A DNA stretch of 64,000 nt from Dyadobacter pollutisoli (lineage in GTDB: Bacteria; Bacteroidota; Bacteroidia; Cytophagales; Spirosomataceae): the NCBI RefSeq assembly GCF_026625565.1, contig NZ_CP112998.1:2234501-2298500 (forward strand). The letters run 5' to 3'. Shown here piece by piece: positions 8,249 through 15,438 of this stretch (positions within the stretch are counted from its first letter, which is position 1; the number at the start of each line of letters is the position of its first letter). Position numbers and translations under genes: made by a program. The notes under the pieces are model-generated. The model was not told the DNA's origin and ran no database searches. It saw nothing but the letters and a program-made list of their open reading frames with translations.

Positions 8249-8857
8249 CTAAACGCGTTGAAAGTCTTCTTTTTTGGTAAAATATTCTAACCCTAAAACT
8301 GTAATGATTGCAATGGCGAATGTTACTTTCTGTAAAATCGGTAAATACATCCGGTAAAGCCCTGAACCGTGGAGGAATAGCGTGCCATAAAAAATCAGAA
8401 GGCAAATGATACACAGGGCTTTTAAAACTCGCAGCCTCGATTTGAAAATAAAAACGGTAATGTAAAACAGGCTTAGCAGGAACATTGTGCTGGCAATGGT
8501 AATCATTGTATCATGCAATGGCGTTACTATTAAAAATGTAAATAGCATACCACCGGCGCCAAAGTATTTGATGACTTTGGCGGCACCCTTCGCTGGTATC
8601 TTTTCGGAAAATGTAATGAAGAAGAGGGCGAAACTTATTGAAAGTGAGATCATTCCTCCCATGGCCCAAAACCGCGAAGGATTGTCCAGGCCATTGACCG
8701 ACTTCTCCCCAAAAAGATTACTGATGAAATTATTCTTCCAGTCGTAACCGATCGAATTTTTGTCGAACTGTGACCCTCCGGGGTAGAAGAATGTGGCTAT
8801 CACCAGCAGCGATATTGAAATGATTATTCCGAGCAGGACCGCATGTTTTTTTAGCAT
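8249..8857 (-). CDS. Polytopic membrane protein of unknown function
   Basis: A protein of about 202 residues with six hydrophobic helices (for example HAVLLGIIISISLLVIATFF near the start, a helix in MGGMISLSISFALFFITF, and FAIAIITVLGLEYF near the end). I chose the ATG at 8857 because it lies one base after the stop of the upstream gene (TAA-G-ATG). An in-frame ATG at 8884 would overlap that gene by 26 bp. The pattern resembles DUF998-like integral membrane proteins (FYPGGSQFD, then NFISNLFGE after helix 1), but I cannot assign a family firmly. It sits at the inner membrane and is co-transcribed with the YdeI-like and AlkD-like genes. Confidence 0.65.
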   Translation of the reverse strand: MLKKHAVLLGIIISISLLVIATFFYPGGSQFDKNSIGYDWKNNFISNLFGEKSVNGLDNPSRFWAMGGMISLSISFALFFITFSEKIPAKGAAKVIKYFGAGGMLFTFLIVTPLHDTMITIASTMFLLSLFYITVFIFKSRLRVLKALCIICLLIFYGTLFLHGSGLYRMYLPILQKVTFAIAIITVLGLEYFTKKEDFQRV

Positions 8858-8858
8858 C

Positions 8859-9449
8859 TTAATCTTCCAATCCTTTGCCGTCAAAAATTCGTTCTATACT
8901 TTTTTCAATCCTCGCTTCGCGGGTTTTGGATTGTTTTGCCTGGGAAAAATGTAGCAGGTATCCTCTTTGTCGCCCCGGCGTCAGCGCCTCGAATGCACTT
9001 TTGAGAGCCGGACTTTCGTCGAGTTTCGCCTGAAATTCCTCCGCCATTTTGAATTCCGTAGTCTTTTTTAATTCTACCTGCAACCCGGCTTTTTCCACTT
9101 CAATGGCCTCATAAATGTATGCTTTCAGCGTGGCGTCCAGTTCGGTTATTTGCTGCACGTTGGTGAAGCGAGCCTGCCGGGCGGCCTGCACATTCTCTGT
9201 CTGCTGGATCAGAATTCCATCGGCATTATTCAACAGTGCGCCTTTGAAAAACAGAAAAGCACAGTACTCTTTGAATGTATGTATCAATACAATGTTGCTT
9301 TTATGGAACGTGTAGCAGGGGCAGCCCCACTTCAATTCTTCATTCAGGCCGCAGTCGAGGGCAATCGTTCTTAGCAGCCCGATTTCTTCCTGCCATTTTT
9401 CGGCTTTATTGAAGTACCAATCAACATTTGGGTTCGTGTTATTTTTCAT
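8859..9449 (-). CDS. YdeI-like protein (DUF1801 / OmpD-associated family)
   Basis: A 196-residue protein with an N-terminal DUF1801-type domain (KAEKWQEEIGLLRTIALDC, ELKWGCPCYTFHKSNIVLIH, YCAFLFFKGALL) and a C-terminal helical YdeI region (ALTPGRQRGYLLHFSQAKQS, then REARIEKSIERIFDGKGL). The length and both signature blocks match the YdeI/OmpD-associated family. Members have been linked to resistance to cationic peptides in enterobacteria, but the mechanism is unclear. Its start overlaps the stop of the AlkD-like gene by 4 bp (ATGA), which implies translational coupling. Confidence 0.82.
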   Translation of the reverse strand: MKNNTNPNVDWYFNKAEKWQEEIGLLRTIALDCGLNEELKWGCPCYTFHKSNIVLIHTFKEYCAFLFFKGALLNNADGILIQQTENVQAARQARFTNVQQITELDATLKAYIYEAIEVEKAGLQVELKKTTEFKMAEEFQAKLDESPALKSAFEALTPGRQRGYLLHFSQAKQSKTREARIEKSIERIFDGKGLED

Positions 9450-10108
9450 TGTCTGCGTACCATTTCATTAATCCATATCGGGGCAAAAGGGGAGGTGCAA
9501 CCTTTGGAGACCGGGTAATCCCTGTAAATTCCGAGCCGCTCCCCAATGTCAAGGGCGCGGGCACGATATTCCGGAAATTGGATACCAATGTTTGCCAAGG
9601 TCGAGTTCATCGTCCATTGTACTTCCGGCGCTGCACCGGGCATTTCAGATTCTATTCTGTCCAAAAGCGCGGGCAGGTCAAGAATGTCAGGGTTCCTGGA
9701 TACGCATCCGCTGGTCAAACTCCATCCGGCGCGGGCGCACATAACGTCCTTTGATTGCATCCATTCATTGCGCAGCGGCTCGGTATCGGGGTAAGGTTTG
9801 ATGACATAAGAGTACAGCCAGTCGGCTATCGGCACATACTTTTCAGATTTCACCATCCGGTTGATATCGTCGTGCGACAGCTTTTTGGGATTGATAATTA
9901 ATGTCGCCAAAAGCCTGGCTTCAATGTTTTCGGTATCCCAAAGCTGCAATGCTAATGCGTGGTCAGCCTTCGTTTTCTTTGCTACGGTCCGGATATCACC
10001 CATTTTTACACCAAACTGATTCGGCCTGGCACCACGTTTGGTATTAAAATTCCGCATCGGTTCACTGCCAAATGCTTCAAGCTCCGCAAGTGTTTCTTTG
10101 AGCGTCAT
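9446..10108 (-). CDS. AlkD-like DNA alkylation repair protein
   Basis: A 220-residue all-helical HEAT-repeat protein of the AlkC/AlkD family, which removes alkylated bases by wrapping DNA in a concave groove. Visible landmarks are the N-terminal RNFNTKRGARPNQFGVKMGD, the helix TENIEARLLATLIINPKKLS, VPIADWLYSYVIKPYP, and VQWTMNSTLANIGIQFPEYR near the C-terminus, typical of this branch. Active-site Trp and Asp residues of AlkD cannot be assigned with confidence by eye. It is the first gene of a short operon with the YdeI-like and membrane proteins. Confidence 0.8.
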   Translation of the reverse strand: MTLKETLAELEAFGSEPMRNFNTKRGARPNQFGVKMGDIRTVAKKTKADHALALQLWDTENIEARLLATLIINPKKLSHDDINRMVKSEKYVPIADWLYSYVIKPYPDTEPLRNEWMQSKDVMCARAGWSLTSGCVSRNPDILDLPALLDRIESEMPGAAPEVQWTMNSTLANIGIQFPEYRARALDIGERLGIYRDYPVSKGCTSPFAPIWINEMVRRQ

Positions 10109-10138
10109 ATCGTTTAATGGGTTTAGTTCAAATTAAAT

Positions 10139-10183
10139 GACCATTGACAATTGAACATTGACAATCGTCGGCGGTCAATGGTC
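10139..10183 (-). terminator. Inverted repeat at the end of the DoxX gene
   Basis: The 10-bp arms GACCATTGAC and GTCAATGGTC surround a 25-base loop, and the distal arm overlaps the DoxX stop codon region. The loop contains further ATTGACAAT-like repeats. This kind of sequence is frequent between Bacteroidota genes. There is no clear T tract, so the terminator call is weak. Confidence 0.3.
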
Positions 10184-10603
10184 CATGGTCTCCTGGGCAA
10201 CTGCATTCGTCGCAGGCGACTCCGGTCTACGCGACTGCGGTCTGCGCGACTCCGGTCTAAAATACCAAGATACTATAGTCAGGACAAGTAATAAAATTGG
10301 CCCGAATAATTCTTTGGCAGGGTCGCCGATTGCCAGATGTGAGAACGCTGCGCCAGACATCGCGAAGAAAGAACCTGCGTAGGCCCATTCCTTTACCAGC
10401 GGAAATTTAGGGACAAGAACTGCAGCTACGCCCAATATTTTCCAGACACCGATAATCGTTAAGAAATAGAGCGGATAACCCAAGCGCGTCATCATATCCG
10501 TTTCTTCTTTCATTTTGATCAATTGAACGATTCCGGTTGAAGTCATTCCCAGTGACAGCCATACAGTAGCTATCCAATAGATGATTTTGTTTCTCTTTGA
10601 CAT
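10175..10603 (-). CDS. DoxX-like membrane protein
   Basis: A 142-residue protein with four membrane helices: IIYWIATVWLSLGMTSTGIV, YPLYFLTIIGVWKILGVAAV, EWAYAGSFFAMSGAAFSHLA and LFGPILLLVLTIVSWYF. The layout and the FxxxGxxKLxG-like start of helix 2 fit the DoxX-like (PF13564) family, which is often found with ArsR and AHSA1 genes. After the last helix there is an odd Arg/Pro/Ser tail made of RRPES/RRPQS units, encoded by three imperfect 15-bp repeats (10218-10259). It follows the AHSA1 gene by 6 bp in the same operon. Confidence 0.82.
   Translation of the reverse strand: MSKRNKIIYWIATVWLSLGMTSTGIVQLIKMKEETDMMTRLGYPLYFLTIIGVWKILGVAAVLVPKFPLVKEWAYAGSFFAMSGAAFSHLAIGDPAKELFGPILLLVLTIVSWYFRPESRRPQSRRPESPATNAVAQETMDH
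10218..10259. repeat. Short tandem repeat in the DoxX tail
   Basis: Three imperfect direct copies of about 15 bp (GACTCCGGTCTACGC, GACTGCGGTCTGCGC, GACTCCGGTCTA...) lie inside the 3' end of the DoxX-like gene. They encode the Arg/Pro/Ser tail, which is not part of the usual family. Confidence 0.6.
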
Positions 10604-10609
10604 GGTTAT

Positions 10610-11077
10610 TTATTTTAATTTGTTTACGATTTCCTGAATTCTGTTATGTGCCATATTAATACCCTGGGCAAAAGGCAATTTCAACATTTGGTCCCTGAGC
10701 TCAGTCGATTTGTAGACGACCTGCATAGTAAGCAGGCTTTTATCTTCGCTTATTTTTTCAAATTCCAGGAATTCCAGCTGAATGGCAAAGGGCGTGTTTT
10801 CCATTTCAAATGTCCTGGTGATTTTCTGGTTCGGGACAAATTCAGGATATACTCCATTTGTCCTGAGTACCACATTTCCCTGCGCATCGGATGTTTCAAA
10901 CTGATAACTGCCGTGCTTTCTGTTTTCAAGTTTGATTACCTTCGTGTTCATCCATTGCTCCACAATTTCGGGCTCCACATAGGCTTTGAAAAGTAATTCC
11001 AGCGGCAGGTCAAATTCCCTTGTAATGACCAATTCCTGTTTACCTTCTTCGGCCTTGATTTTCGTTTTTCGCTCCAT
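10610..11077 (-). CDS. SRPBCC (AHSA1-like) protein
   Basis: A 155-residue helix-grip protein of the AHSA1 group. The classic opening is ELVITREFDLPLELLFKAYV followed by EPEIVEQWMNTK, a Gly-rich strand GSYQFETSDAQGNVVLRTNG follows, and the closing helix is GINMAHNRIQEIVNKL. It is a paralogue of the protein at 5377-5808 but clearly diverged. It is sandwiched between ArsR (7 bp upstream) and DoxX (6 bp downstream) in one minus-strand operon. The ligand is unknown. Confidence 0.82.
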   Translation of the reverse strand: MERKTKIKAEEGKQELVITREFDLPLELLFKAYVEPEIVEQWMNTKVIKLENRKHGSYQFETSDAQGNVVLRTNGVYPEFVPNQKITRTFEMENTPFAIQLEFLEFEKISEDKSLLTMQVVYKSTELRDQMLKLPFAQGINMAHNRIQEIVNKLK

Positions 11078-11084
11078 AAATAGG

Positions 11085-11408
11085 CTATTTTTCTGATTTG
11101 TAATTTTTCATGATGTTTTCCAGTTTATTAAACCTCTCATCCCACATTTGCCGGAATGGTTCGATAAAGTCAGCTACTTCTTTCATCTTTTTAGCATTGA
11201 TGTGATAGTAAATTTCCCTTCCGTTTTGTTGTTGCTGAAGCAATTCGCATTCAGTAAGTATTTGAATGTGCTTTGAAATGGTTTGTCTTGACGAATCAAA
11301 ATTTTCCGCGATAACGCCTGGCGTCAGCGCCTGCAGCGCTACCAAACTCAATATTGCCCTGCGGGTAGGGTCGGCTATGGCCTGAAATACATCTCTACGA
11401 ATTTCCAT
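11085..11408 (-). CDS. ArsR-family winged-helix regulator
   Basis: A 107-residue ArsR repressor starting MEIRRDVFQAIADPTRRAIL. The recognition region SSRQTISKHIQILTECELLQ and the wing QQQNGREIYYHINAKK are clear. An in-frame start at 11459 exists, but the extension would translate through the palindromic operator, so I prefer the ATG at 11408, where the known ArsR core begins. The ATG lies inside one arm of the operator, so repressor binding could block translation start as well as transcription. It is the first gene of the ArsR-AHSA1-DoxX operon. No metal-binding Cys motif is visible. Confidence 0.87.
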   Translation of the reverse strand: MEIRRDVFQAIADPTRRAILSLVALQALTPGVIAENFDSSRQTISKHIQILTECELLQQQQNGREIYYHINAKKMKEVADFIEPFRQMWDERFNKLENIMKNYKSEK

Positions 11409-11455
11409 TTGTGCAGCTATTTGACTGCACAAATGTAATGCAGTTATTTGACTGC
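11407..11455 (-). promoter_or_regulatory. Paired palindromic operator of the ArsR-AHSA1-DoxX operon
   Basis: Two related inverted repeats are seen. One has perfect 10-bp arms ATTTGTGCAG and CTGCACAAAT (11407-11434) and overlaps the ATG. The other is GCAGT-N6-ACTGC (11440-11455). The core GCAG-N8-CTGC recurs with a 27-bp offset. The geometry matches the 28-bp offset in front of the other AHSA1-ArsR operon, though the base sequence differs. Confidence 0.6.
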
Positions 11456-11665
11456 GCAAATTTTTTTGTAGTAATAATTCAGAAACCGGAAAATTTTACT
11501 AGCCATTTTGACTGAATGCGCTGCCTGGGGGCCGCAGAGGCACTATTACATGTCTTATCGGTTACATGTCAAATCCAGTAAGTCGAAAATATATCCTATT
11601 TTACGAAGTAGATTGACCACTTTCCTTTGGGTCATTTTTTAAAGGGATCATGACATGCACGAGTA

Positions 11666-13726
11666 ATGAAGAAGCCGCCATATGCCACCGTGAATAAGAT
11701 CCTGATGGCGTTCTTTTTGCTTTTGGGTTTCACGGGCTGTCAAAAGTCACTGAAATCAGGTGAGGAGAACCAGTTAAAGGTTTGGATCGACAGTTTGGAT
11801 CGGGAATCAAGAAAAATAGGGAGTAAAAGGTCCATTGCAATCCTTGATTCGGTGGTCGCCACGCTGGATAACCAGAGCGTGATCGACCGCATACATTATT
11901 ACAAGTTCATGAAAGTGCTGTCGCATCGTGACTCTACATTGTTTGAAAATGCATTGATGTACACGGATAGCCTTCTGCGGCAATTTTCTACAGCGCAGGT
12001 TAGGGAACAATATCCAACGGAATATTCCAAAGCATTGCTTTTGAAGGGAGATGATTTATTGAAGCAAAAGGAATTTTATCAGGCCTATCGTAACTACTAT
12101 AAAGGCAAATCCTTTTTGACTGGCATCGGTGAAATTTGCGAATGTGCGCGGTATAGCAGCAGGATCGCGAATATTTCGTACAAGGAAGAAAACTACTATC
12201 AAGCCATTGAGTATTGGAAGCAGGAGCTTAAAGAGCTAGCGGAATGCAAGGACCCGGCCAATTTTCAGCTGGAATTTATCGAAAAGCAAGGAGGTCTCAG
12301 GAATATCGGTACTGCTTATATTTTACGTAATGAGCCGGACATTGCATTGCGTTATTTTCGGCAGGCTGATGATTTTATCAATAAGAATGCGTCCCGATTT
12401 CCACGGGAGAAGAATTTTATCAAATATGCCCGCATTGTTATTTTGCGGTATCAGGCGGAAGCTTACGCACTAAAAGGTGATACCCAAACAGCCGAGAGAC
12501 TCATTAAAAGCTGTCTTCAGCACGATAAGGACATAGACTGGTCGCTGGACGTAGAGAAGGAATCCCGGCTGATATTGACAAAAATATACATTGAGACTAA
12601 ACAATACGCCAAAGCCGAAGAGCAGTTGCTCATTCTGAAAGGAATGCCGGGAGCTTCGGGAAACTCTGCTACGCTGAGTTTGCATCAGAAATTGCAGGCG
12701 TCCATTTCTTCCGGACAGGGGAGATTCAAAGAGGCAAGTGACCTGCTGATGGCAAGCCTGGAAATAGACCGGATTGATAAACTGAAGAAAAACGCGGAGA
12801 ACAAAAGTGATGTCGGGCAGCTCCTGCAACAGATCCAGCGGGAACATGAGATAGAACTGGATGCCGAAAAAGACGCGCGGCAAGACCTGATCCTGAACTT
12901 TGCCATACTTATTTCGATCACCCTCAGCGTGATTGCGTATCTGATCTGGCGCAGCGCACAAAAAAGTGCTATGAACCTGCGGGCGGTAACAGACTTGAAT
13001 GGAGCGATTACGCAGAGCAATATCGTTCTGCAAGACACGGTCAAAGCGCTGGAGCAGGCTGAAATAGAAAATGAATCAGTTCTGAAAATCGTTGCCCACG
13101 ATCTGCGAAACCCCATTGCTGCGATGATTTCAGCGTCCCATCTTGTTTTTTGGGACCAAGTTCCTTCTTATGAACAATCGGAGATCATTAATGCAATGCA
13201 ACAGTCTGGTGAAAAGGCCAATACGCTGATTGGTCAGATATTGGAATCGGGCGCTGACCGCAATAAAATTTCCAAGATCGAAATTGCGCTGGAAGAGATC
13301 GTGCAATCGTGCCTTGACATGTTAAGTCATAAAGCCGGTGAGAAACAGCAAAAGCTGGAATTCAAGTATGAGCAGGTTATTGTACCCGTTGACAGGGAAA
13401 AAATATGGCGGGTGTTTAGTAATCTGCTCAGTAACGCAATCAAATTTTCGGAGACAGGAGGTACGATCTGGGTCAGCCAGGAGAAACGTGATGATACGGT
13501 ACTGTTGTCGGTCAGGGACAATGGCATTGGAATACCGAATGATATAAAGAGCCAGATCTTTCTCGCTATCAACAACGCCAGACGGTCGGGAACTGCCGGT
13601 GAGCAATCATTTGGTATTGGCCTTTCGATCTGCAGGCAAATCGTGGAGGGCCACGGCGGACGAATCTGGTTTGAGTCAGAAATCGGTTCCGGCACTACAT
13701 TTTTCATTGAACTGCCGCTGGGATAA
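11666..13726 (+). CDS. TPR-containing membrane sensor histidine kinase
   Basis: A 686-residue hybrid of a periplasmic helical-repeat sensor and a kinase. The N-terminus has a lipoprotein-like signal (MAFFLLLGFTGC, with Cys at 25). Residues of about 100-390 form tetratricopeptide-like helices (YQAYRNYYKGKSFL, YQAIEYWKQELKEL, AKAEEQLLILKG). One membrane helix is at about 412-430 (ILISITLSVIAYLIW). The HisKA box is KIVAHDLRNPIAAM with His478. The ATPase domain has NLLSNAIKFS, DNGIGIP and FGIGLSICRQIVEGHGG. There is no receiver domain and no neighbouring response regulator. The sensor likely reads an extracytoplasmic signal. A lipid anchor plus a transmembrane helix in one protein is plausible but unproven. 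Confidence 0.88.
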   Translation: MKKPPYATVNKILMAFFLLLGFTGCQKSLKSGEENQLKVWIDSLDRESRKIGSKRSIAILDSVVATLDNQSVIDRIHYYKFMKVLSHRDSTLFENALMYTDSLLRQFSTAQVREQYPTEYSKALLLKGDDLLKQKEFYQAYRNYYKGKSFLTGIGEICECARYSSRIANISYKEENYYQAIEYWKQELKELAECKDPANFQLEFIEKQGGLRNIGTAYILRNEPDIALRYFRQADDFINKNASRFPREKNFIKYARIVILRYQAEAYALKGDTQTAERLIKSCLQHDKDIDWSLDVEKESRLILTKIYIETKQYAKAEEQLLILKGMPGASGNSATLSLHQKLQASISSGQGRFKEASDLLMASLEIDRIDKLKKNAENKSDVGQLLQQIQREHEIELDAEKDARQDLILNFAILISITLSVIAYLIWRSAQKSAMNLRAVTDLNGAITQSNIVLQDTVKALEQAEIENESVLKIVAHDLRNPIAAMISASHLVFWDQVPSYEQSEIINAMQQSGEKANTLIGQILESGADRNKISKIEIALEEIVQSCLDMLSHKAGEKQQKLEFKYEQVIVPVDREKIWRVFSNLLSNAIKFSETGGTIWVSQEKRDDTVLLSVRDNGIGIPNDIKSQIFLAINNARRSGTAGEQSFGIGLSICRQIVEGHGGRIWFESEIGSGTTFFIELPLG

Positions 13727-13922
13727 AATTGATCATTCAGCCAAAAACAGCCACTCATCGTCGATAAGGGACTTTTCAAATAATCGCACTTTGTGTTTGT
13801 CAGCTTAATAAAACCTCCTGCGCCTTTTTCCGGGGCGTGATGTGATGGTGTTGCGGCATTTTTTTTGAACATTAACTGCAACCTTTTCTAAAAACTGCAT
13901 CATTGAAACGTAAAATTTCAAT

Positions 13923-15359
13923 ATGGATAAGAGGTCAGACAATTTTTGGGAGGCTACTTACAGGCAGAACATTGCTAAAATGATCGGCGTCTGCTGTCGG
14001 TATACGCAAAATCGGCAAACGGCCGAGGATTTGGCACATGATGCCTTTTTGGTTGCTATTGACAAAGTTTCGAGTTTTGAAAACAAAGGACCTTTTGAGG
14101 CCTGGTTAAGAAGAATAGCCGTCAATGTGGCCTTGCAGCATCTCCGTGTGCAAAAGCGTGAACAGAGATTTGTACAGATCGCAGCTTACGCTACGCCTTA
14201 TGATGACATTCCAGACGGGAATGCGGGTAATGAGAATCTCACTTTTTCGGAGACGGAACTTTTGGAGGTGATCAGCTACTTGCCAGAGCATCACCGACTT
14301 GTATTTAACCTATATGTAGTCGACAATTTTACCCACGCCCAAATCGCAGCCCAACTCGGTATCAGCCAGGGAACTTCAAAATCACATTTGGCAAGGGCCC
14401 GGAAAAAGATCAGGGAGCTTCTCAGTGATCGACTCAGGAAAGATAAGGAGCGAAAAAGAGGATTCGTGTTTCTGCTATTTCCCTACAAACTTTGGAGCAT
14501 TGACAATCTGTTTGCGGCGACATTGAGAGATTTGTTAATGCAGCCAACGAGAGATTTTTCGATTAGCAATATTAATCTCAATCAGCAGCCAATTCCAAAA
14601 TACAGACCTACTGGTATTTCAAATAGCATTTACTTGAAGACAGGCGTTTGGGGAATTGCAAGCGTTGCGATTCTAGTATCTATTTCAAACTGGCATTTCA
14701 ATGCATTTAGGGAAGATAGTTCGCCGGTAATGTTCGACTCAGCTAATTCAGTAGCTGATACTTTCCAGGATTTGAATTCAAATACGTCAGGAACCAACCA
14801 AAATTTATTTTCTGATTCATCATCTGCCACCATTTCTCAGAATTCCATCATTGGTACAAAAACTAAAAATTTAGAACCAATGAAAAATTTCAGCACTTTG
14901 GGAGGATTACTGTTAGCAAGTCTGACTTTTGATTCCTCAGCTTTAATGAATGATCTGCCTGTCCAATTTAAAAATCAGCAACTGGTCACCAGTCGTATTC
15001 TGGAACCGGAACGAATTGTGGAAGGCATTAAGCCAGCGGTTGTAGGGAATTCCCGATTGCTGTCGGGTACATTTTATGCTTCGGAAATATTATGGTCAGA
15101 CGATAGATATAAATTGATCCTGTTTGGGGACCACGTTAAGGTTGACATCAACACACAAAAGTTTACAGGCCGCGGCAAGTTTTCTTTTTTGAGCGGAATA
15201 AAACATTTGGTTGTCGACGGCACCCCAATGAAGCTGAATGAAAGAATCAAACTGACAGACAGGAAGTATCATTTGGAAGAATTAAATGCATCGGAAGCGA
15301 CAAAGAAATATGGCGATGCAGGAAGGGAAGGGGCGGTGGAAATAACCCTGGCCGAATAG
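13923..15359 (+). CDS. ECF sigma factor with long membrane and C-terminal extension
   Basis: A 478-residue single frame. Residues 1-170 form an ECF sigma factor: region 2 contains TAEDLAHDAFLVAIDKV and PFEAWLRRIAVNVALQHLR, region 4 contains LPEHHRLVFNLYVVDNFTHA and ISQGTSKSHLARARKKIREL. After this come a basic linker and a hydrophobic helix at about 238-252 (TGVWGIASVAILVSIS). A Ser/Asn-rich spacer follows, then a C-terminal domain of about 110 residues ending in SEATKKYGDAGREGAVEITL. This ending resembles the YGxxGxxGVI-x-I motif of TonB-dependent receptor plugs and of Bacteroidota M56/BlaR-like proteins. Sigma factors are normally about 190 residues, so the membrane tether may hold the sigma part until cleavage (inference). 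No anti-sigma gene is adjacent. Confidence 0.8.
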   Translation: MDKRSDNFWEATYRQNIAKMIGVCCRYTQNRQTAEDLAHDAFLVAIDKVSSFENKGPFEAWLRRIAVNVALQHLRVQKREQRFVQIAAYATPYDDIPDGNAGNENLTFSETELLEVISYLPEHHRLVFNLYVVDNFTHAQIAAQLGISQGTSKSHLARARKKIRELLSDRLRKDKERKRGFVFLLFPYKLWSIDNLFAATLRDLLMQPTRDFSISNINLNQQPIPKYRPTGISNSIYLKTGVWGIASVAILVSISNWHFNAFREDSSPVMFDSANSVADTFQDLNSNTSGTNQNLFSDSSSATISQNSIIGTKTKNLEPMKNFSTLGGLLLASLTFDSSALMNDLPVQFKNQQLVTSRILEPERIVEGIKPAVVGNSRLLSGTFYASEILWSDDRYKLILFGDHVKVDINTQKFTGRGKFSFLSGIKHLVVDGTPMKLNERIKLTDRKYHLEELNASEATKKYGDAGREGAVEITLAE

Positions 15360-15386
15360 TTCATTAATTGAGCAAGTACCAAGCAA

Positions 15387-15417
15387 AAGGCGCCCCGGAA
15401 TACCGGGACGCCTTTTT
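15387..15417. terminator. Bidirectional terminator between sigma fusion and katG
   Basis: The 12-bp stem AAGGCGCCCCGG / CCGGGACGCCTT (one G-U type pair) has a 4-base loop AATA and is flanked by A and T runs on the two sides. It lies between two convergent genes and can serve both. Confidence 0.8.
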
Positions 15418-15438
15418 TATACAAGCTTTGCGCTACGA

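Noticed and set aside
11409..11459. Longer start of the second ArsR protein
   Set aside because: The extra 17 codons would run through both palindromic operators, and the conserved ArsR core begins at the ATG at 11408.
12470..13116. Two overlapping minus-strand frames within the TPR kinase
   Set aside because: They are antisense to the well-defined kinase. The compositions are not protein-like.
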